This document shows positions 62,842 through 64,000 of a stretch of DNA of 64,000 nucleotides, one piece after another. The position numbers and the translations under genes are program-made. This DNA is from Pseudomonas putida (GTDB taxonomy: Bacteria > Pseudomonadota > Gammaproteobacteria > Pseudomonadales > Pseudomonadaceae), in the NCBI RefSeq assembly GCF_001976065.1, contig NZ_MNAH01000011.1, positions 62,055-126,054 of the forward strand. Direction: 5' to 3'. The notes under the pieces are model-generated. The model made no database searches. It saw only the letters and a program-made list of their open reading frames with translations, and had not been told where the DNA came from. The stretch's first letter is position 1. Every line of letters begins with the position of its first letter.

Positions 62842-62877
62842 TGCACAAAACGGATAAAGGTCTGCACCCCGCGGATA
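62842..62877 (+). promoter_or_regulatory. Two BenR (XylS-type) binding sites of the benA promoter
   Basis: TGCACAAAACGGATA (62842-62856) and TGCACCCCGCGGATA (62863-62877) both fit TGCA-N6-GGNTA exactly, in direct repeat 21 bp apart. A -10-like TAGCAT lies at 62900, 65 and 44 bp downstream of the site starts as in the Pm promoter arrangement, with the proximal site overlapping the -35 position. Confidence 0.85.
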
Positions 62878-62941
62878 GTCCGCCCCATCGCCCCGTCCTA
62901 GCATGACCCCTGCCTGAACAATAACAATGGAGGCGGCGGCC

Positions 62942-64000
62942 ATGACCCTGCGACCTGAATATTTGCAATCCCTGCTTGAAGACGACCCAGAGCAGGGCAT
63001 CTATCGCTGCAAGCGCGAGATGTTCACCGACCCCCGGTTGTTCGATCTGGAGATGGAACACATCTTCGAAGGCAACTGGCTGTACCTGGCGCACGAAAGC
63101 CAGATCCCCAACATCAACGATTTCTACACCACCACCATGGGGCGCCAGTCGATCTTCATCGCGCGCAACAAGGAGGGCGTGCTGAACGCGTTCATCAACG
63201 CTTGCAGTCATCGCGGCGCGACCCTGTGCCGGCATAAATCCGGCAACAAAAGCTCGTACACCTGCCCGTTCCACGGCTGGACGTTCAACAATTCCGGCAA
63301 GCTGCTCAAGGTCAAGGACCCGGCCAACGCGGGCTACCCGGCGAGCTTCAACTGCGAAGGCTCCCACGACCTGACCAAAGTCGCGCGTTTCGAGTCCTAT
63401 CGCGGCTTCCTGTTCGGCAGCCTCAAGGCTGATGTGGTGCCGCTGGTCGAGCACCTGGGCGAGTCGGCGAAGATCATCGACATGATCGTCGACCAGTCCG
63501 CCGACGGCCTGGAAGTGCTGCGCGGTTCTTCCAGCTACATCTACGAAGGCAACTGGAAACTCACCGCCGAAAACGGTGCCGACGGTTATCACGTCAGCTC
63601 CGTGCACTGGAACTACGCAGCCACCCAGAACCAGCGCAAACAGCGCGAAGCCGGTGACACCAACCCGACCATGAGCGCCGGTAGCTGGGCCAAGCAGGGC
63701 GGTGGTTTTTACTCCTTCGACAAAGGCCACATGCTGCTCTGGACCCGCTGGGCCAACCCCGAGGACCGTCCACTGTACGAACGTCGCGACGAGCTCGCCC
63801 AGGACTTCGGCAAGGCCCGCGCCGACTGGATGATCGAGAACTCGCGCAACCTGTGCCTGTACCCCAACGTGTACCTGATGGACCAGTTCAGCTCGCAGAT
63901 CCGTATCGCCCGGCCGATCTCGGTCAACCGCACGGAGATCACCATCTATTGCATCGCCCCCAAAGGCGAAAGCGACCACGCGCGTTCGAGCCGGATTCGT
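62942..64000 (+). CDS. benA: Benzoate 1,2-dioxygenase large subunit, partial
   Basis: The first 353 codons; the gene runs past the right edge. The Rieske centre is Cys88/His90 (NACSHRGATLCRH) and Cys108/His111 (YTCPFHGWTF). The mononuclear iron site has His217 and His222 in ADGYHVSSVHW with the bridging Asp214. The N-terminus TLRPEYLQSLLEDDPEQGIY matches BenA. The enzyme, with BenB and reductase BenC, makes the benzoate cis-diol that BenD turns into catechol. AATGGAGGCGGCGGCC precedes the ATG. Confidence 0.97.
   Translation, partial: MTLRPEYLQSLLEDDPEQGIYRCKREMFTDPRLFDLEMEHIFEGNWLYLAHESQIPNINDFYTTTMGRQSIFIARNKEGVLNAFINACSHRGATLCRHKSGNKSSYTCPFHGWTFNNSGKLLKVKDPANAGYPASFNCEGSHDLTKVARFESYRGFLFGSLKADVVPLVEHLGESAKIIDMIVDQSADGLEVLRGSSSYIYEGNWKLTAENGADGYHVSSVHWNYAATQNQRKQREAGDTNPTMSAGSWAKQGGGFYSFDKGHMLLWTRWANPEDRPLYERRDELAQDFGKARADWMIENSRNLCLYPNVYLMDQFSSQIRIARPISVNRTEITIYCIAPKGESDHARSSRIR

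Overview
The window is chromosomal DNA from a Pseudomonas of the fluorescens group. The evidence is the gene repertoire (catR-catBCA-benR-benA, Pseudomonas-type DUF families), the high-GC codon use, and about fifteen paired REP sequences of the GGGAGCGGGCTTGCTCGCGA and GTAGGAGCTGGCTTGCCAGC types between genes. No rRNA, tRNA, CRISPR array, transposase or prophage was seen.

Layout. 1-1.7 kb: start of a periplasmic aldehyde oxidoreductase operon (paoA, paoB cut by the window edge) and a GNAT protein. 1.76-2.37 kb: a non-coding element with long inverted ends. 2.6-6.8 kb: DmpA-type peptidase, polyamine-type binding protein, LuxR regulator, rRNA-type methyltransferase. 7.1-8.8 kb: cytochrome b, Tat-exported molybdopterin enzyme and a Met-rich MxKDx protein, which together resemble the hypochlorite-scavenging YedY1/YedZ1/MrpX system. 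9-21.3 kb: small regulators and catabolic units (GlxA-type regulator, SDRs, iron-type alcohol dehydrogenase plus NIPSNAP, MFS plus FAD oxidoreductase, DinB, LysR genes). 21.4-22.1 kb: DUF3077 gene behind a hairpin-rich leader. 22.2-25.5 kb: LysR divergent from an AKR-SDR-SRPBCC operon. 25.7-27.7 kb: two-component system. 28-29 kb: membrane protein plus a 24-residue peptide behind a sigma-54-like promoter. 29-36.5 kb: GST, DksA-like protein with a degenerate zinc finger, chemoreceptor with a C-terminal sensor-like domain, several unknown small genes, ProX-type binding protein. 36.7-42.8 kb: six-gene Mnh/Pha-type cation/proton antiporter operon. 43-58 kb: EamA exporter facing an XRE-cupin regulator with a palindromic operator, FAD protein, orphan response regulator, ppnN, diguanylate cyclase, LysR, DapA-family enzyme, azlCD, SRAP (yedK), polysaccharide deacetylase lipoprotein.

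58.1-64 kb: the best-defined pathway. BenR would activate benA (benzoate 1,2-dioxygenase) through two TGCA-N6-GGATA sites, giving catechol after the dehydrogenase step. CatA opens the ring to cis,cis-muconate. CatR would activate catBCA through palindromes in the catR-catB intergenic region, and CatB and CatC continue towards 3-oxoadipate enol-lactone. The rest of ben lies beyond the right edge.

The observations most worth checking are the MRP-like cluster, the structured DUF3077 leader, the inverted-repeat element at 1.76-2.37 kb, the operators of the XRE-cupin regulator, and REP sequences that supply stop codons to flanking genes.
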